From assembly GCA_003488465.1 (NCBI GenBank), contig DNLN01000149.1:652-9020 (forward strand): a stretch of 8,369 bases of DNA, written 5' to 3'. Both the position numbers and the translations under genes were made by a program. This document shows positions 6,816-8,369 of the stretch, piece by piece. Each line of letters starts with the position of its first letter. The first letter of the stretch is position 1. This DNA comes from Sutterella sp. (GTDB lineage: Bacteria > Pseudomonadota > Gammaproteobacteria > Burkholderiales > Burkholderiaceae_F). The notes beneath the pieces are model-generated. The model was not told where the DNA came from. It saw only the letters and a program-made list of their open reading frames with translations, and made no database searches.

Positions 6816-7616
6816 TCAGTTGAGTGCGTTCGCCATTTTTGGGAACGCCGCCAATGCGTTATCAGTCGCGAGGCGGCAAAGGTCTTCGAGGCGGATGCCG
6901 CGCAGTTCCGCGGCAACCGATGCGTAGCCGAATATGTCTTCTAGGTGCGTGCGCGGATCGGCGCTTTCACGGCGCTCGGGCCCTGGCATGTCCGGAGCGT
7001 CGGTTTCAAGCACGAATGCGTCTTCGGGGAGCTGCGCAAAGATGCGCCGGATCCGCTTCGAGCCCTGGTAGGCGAGCGCCCCGCCAAAGCCGAGCTTGAA
7101 TCCGAGCTTCAAGAGCTTTTGCGCCTGTTCGATGGAGCCGTTGAAAGCGTGTACGACCCCGCCCGCAGGGGGGATCCTGCCAAGCCACATCGCGACCTTG
7201 TCGACGGCGTGCCGGGCGTGTACGGAGACGGGCAGCGCAAGGTCCCGCGCGGTCCTGAGCTGCCCGGCAAAGAGCCGCTCCTGATGGGCCATGTCAAGCC
7301 CGGGCACGAACCCGTCGAGGCCGATCTCGCCCACGGCGGCGAAAAGCGGGTCGCAGAGGGCCTGCTCGCAGGCGCGGCGGTGTGCGTCGAGCGCCGCTTC
7401 AGCCTGCTCGGGCGCGGGCAGATACATCGGATGCATTCCAAGTGCGTAGCTCAGGTGTTCGGCGCGGGCCGCCCGGATCGTTTTTTCGAGCGAAGCGATC
7501 TCTCCTGCGCACAAAAGCGCGTTCGCCAGCCCGCAAGCGCGCGCCGCCGCAATCATCTCAGCGCGGTCGCCGTCAAAGGCGCTGCAGTCGGCGTGGCAGT
7601 GAGTGTCGATCAGCAA
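6816..7616 (-). CDS. TatD-family metal-dependent hydrolase
   Basis: This 266-residue cytosolic protein of the TatD family has the metallo-dependent hydrolase (TIM-barrel) fold. Family members studied so far are metal-dependent DNases, some with 3'-5' exonuclease activity. The metal ligands are present: H6 and H8 in MLIDTHCHAD, E97 in GEIGLD (96-101), H133 in VSVHAR, H156 in VVHAFNGS, and D206 in ETDAPD. YALGMHP (57-63) and QERLFAGQL (112-120) are also typical. The start is inferred as TTG at 7616, giving the standard family N-terminus of a few residues before DTHCH. GGGAG (7626-7630 on the opposite strand) lies 9 bases ahead. A longer frame reaching back to 7796 would add about 60 arginine-rich residues read out of phase through lolD and is rejected. 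The start overlaps the lolD stop by 7 bases, implying translational coupling. Orthologues sit after lolD in betaproteobacteria, often before comEC; here a DUF748 gene follows instead. Exact substrate is unknown. Confidence 0.92.
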   Translation of the reverse strand: MLIDTHCHADCSAFDGDRAEMIAAARACGLANALLCAGEIASLEKTIRAARAEHLSYALGMHPMYLPAPEQAEAALDAHRRACEQALCDPLFAAVGEIGLDGFVPGLDMAHQERLFAGQLRTARDLALPVSVHARHAVDKVAMWLGRIPPAGGVVHAFNGSIEQAQKLLKLGFKLGFGGALAYQGSKRIRRIFAQLPEDAFVLETDAPDMPGPERRESADPRTHLEDIFGYASVAAELRGIRLEDLCRLATDNALAAFPKMANALN

Positions 7617-8290
7617 GGCTGGATGCTCCCGTTCTCGAGCTTCAGTACCCGGTCGCATTCCCGGGCGATCGAGAGGTCGTGCGTGACGATTACGATGGCC
7701 GCGCCCGAGCTGCGCGCAAGCTTGACGAACACGGAAAACACGGAAGCCGCGGTCTGGGCGTCGAGGTTTCCGGTCGGCTCGTCGGCAAGAACGCACTTGG
7801 GGCTCGTGACGATCGCCCGTGCGATCGCAACGCGCTGACGCTCGCCTCCGGAGAGCTGCCCCGGGAGGTGATCGGCGCGCTCCGCAAGGCCCACGCTCTC
7901 AAGCGCCTTTCTGGCTGCCGCATAGGCCTTGTCCTGGGAAACCCTGCGGATGATGAGCGGCATGGCGGCGTTTTCAAGGGCCGTGAATTCGGGGAGCAGA
8001 TGGTGAAACTGGTAGACAAAGCCGAGGTTGCGGTTGCGCATCTCTCCAAGCTTCTTTTCCGAGAGCCCGGAAATGGAGCTGCCCGCGATTTCAACAACGC
8101 CGCTCTCGAAACTGTCAAGTCCCCCGATTGCGTGCAGCAGGGTGCTTTTGCCCGAGCCCGACGCACCCACGATGGCGACGACTTCGCCCGGGGCGATGTC
8201 AAGGTTCAGGTCGTGCAGCACCGGCACGCGGCGGCCGCTGATGTCCGAATAGGCTTTGGACAGCCCTTCAACGTGAATGGCCTTATTCAT
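7610..8290 (-). CDS. lolD: LolD, ATP-binding subunit of the lipoprotein-releasing ABC transporter
   Basis: This 226-residue cytoplasmic ATPase powers LolCDE, which releases outer-membrane lipoproteins from the inner membrane to the periplasmic carrier LolA. All ABC motifs are intact: Walker A GASGSGKST (42-50), Q-loop Q94 in FVYQFHHLLPEF, signature LSGGERQ (146-152), Walker B CVLADE (166-171) with D-loop GNLD, and H-loop H204 in VTHD. The stretch FVYQFHHLLPEFTALENAAM is particularly LolD-like and separates it from related MacB-type ATPases. The ATG at 8290 overlaps the end of the permease gene, fits the family N-terminus (MNKAIHVEGLSKAY), and follows a GAGG 9 bases upstream. An in-frame start at 8350 would add 20 proline-rich residues inside the permease gene and is unlikely. 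The stop overlaps the TatD start. Length is normal. Confidence 0.95.
   Translation of the reverse strand: MNKAIHVEGLSKAYSDISGRRVPVLHDLNLDIAPGEVVAIVGASGSGKSTLLHAIGGLDSFESGVVEIAGSSISGLSEKKLGEMRNRNLGFVYQFHHLLPEFTALENAAMPLIIRRVSQDKAYAAARKALESVGLAERADHLPGQLSGGERQRVAIARAIVTSPKCVLADEPTGNLDAQTAASVFSVFVKLARSSGAAIVIVTHDLSIARECDRVLKLENGSIQPC
7626..7630 (-). promoter_or_regulatory. Shine-Dalgarno for the TTG start of the TatD-family gene
   Basis: The minus strand reads GGGAG within the last codons of lolD, 9 bases before the TTG at 7614-7616. Together with the 7-base gene overlap, it supports re-initiation or coupled translation from lolD. Confidence 0.55.
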
Positions 8291-8369
8291 AGCGAAGCGC
8301 CTCGGCGGGGTTGATTCTGGCAGCGCGCCAGGACGGGTAGATGGTGGCAAGCAGACTCATCAGAAGCGA
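8283..8369 (-). CDS. LolC/LolE-family lipoprotein-releasing permease, C-terminal end
   Basis: The last 28 codons of a gene enter from the right edge and end in TAA at 8283-8285. The translation reads SLLMSLLATIYPSWRAARIN followed by PAEALRYE. This matches the conserved C-terminus of FtsX-like LolC/LolE permeases: the last membrane segment, then YPxWRAAxxxPAEALRYE on the cytoplasmic side. The stop overlaps the lolD start by 8 bases (ATGAATAA), as expected for subunits of one ABC complex. Too little is present to tell LolC, LolE or the single LolF-type permease apart; betaproteobacteria often have only one such subunit. Confidence 0.88.
   Translation of the reverse strand, partial: SLLMSLLATIYPSWRAARINPAEALRYE

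Noticed and set aside
5988..6944. Plus-strand open frame of 318 residues spanning the DUF748 start and TatD end
   Set aside because: It runs antisense across two real genes and the gap between them, with no family resemblance.
7382..8314. Plus-strand frames of about 300 residues antisense to lolD and the TatD gene
   Set aside because: Sequence is low-information and Arg/Ala-rich; the minus strand carries all ABC and TatD motifs.

Overview
This window looks like ordinary chromosome of a GC-rich betaproteobacterium. Four things suggest Burkholderiales, possibly a gut Sutterellaceae-type organism: the order lolC/E-lolD-tatD-like, a Gram-negative envelope gene set, a tRNA-Ala with the GC-rich anticodon CGC, and protein sequences that look betaproteobacterial. 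The family-level placement is inference. Every protein gene lies on the minus strand. The only plus-strand gene is the tRNA. Long plus-strand open frames exist, but they are antisense shadows of real genes.

Read in the direction of transcription (right to left), the window begins with the last 28 codons of a LolC/LolE-family permease (8283-8369). This overlaps lolD (7610-8290), which in turn overlaps a TatD-family metallohydrolase (6816-7616, TTG start). The overlapping start and stop codons imply one translationally coupled operon. LolD and the permease form the ABC machine that extracts lipoproteins from the inner membrane. After 105 bases comes a 1114-residue AsmA-clan DUF748 protein (3366-6710) with an N-terminal membrane anchor and a strong Shine-Dalgarno. 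It ends at a GC-rich hairpin.

A 162-base gap (3204-3365) then leads to a 557-residue AspT/YidE/YbjL-family transporter with two internal TrkA_C-like domains (1530-3203, GTG start). This gap holds three copies of CAAAAC spaced exactly 21 bases apart, overlapping a candidate promoter. It is the most interesting unexplained signal in the window.

The transporter gene converges on a plus-strand tRNA-Ala(CGC) at 1410-1485. The T-tract of the tRNA's intrinsic terminator runs into the transporter stop codon. Left of the tRNA, a roughly 210-base intergenic region separates it from a minus-strand pair: a GcvR-like tandem ACT-domain protein (636-1199) and, 27 bases downstream, the N-terminal 202 residues of a UPF0210/DUF711 (PFL-like) protein that runs off the window. 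These two families are neighbours in many bacteria, so the pair is probably a functional, still poorly understood module.

No mobile elements, CRISPR arrays, integrases, toxin-antitoxin genes or defence genes were seen. I did not find a clear new system. The main open questions are the ACT/DUF711 pair, the role of the DUF748 protein beside lol genes, and the 21-base phased repeats.
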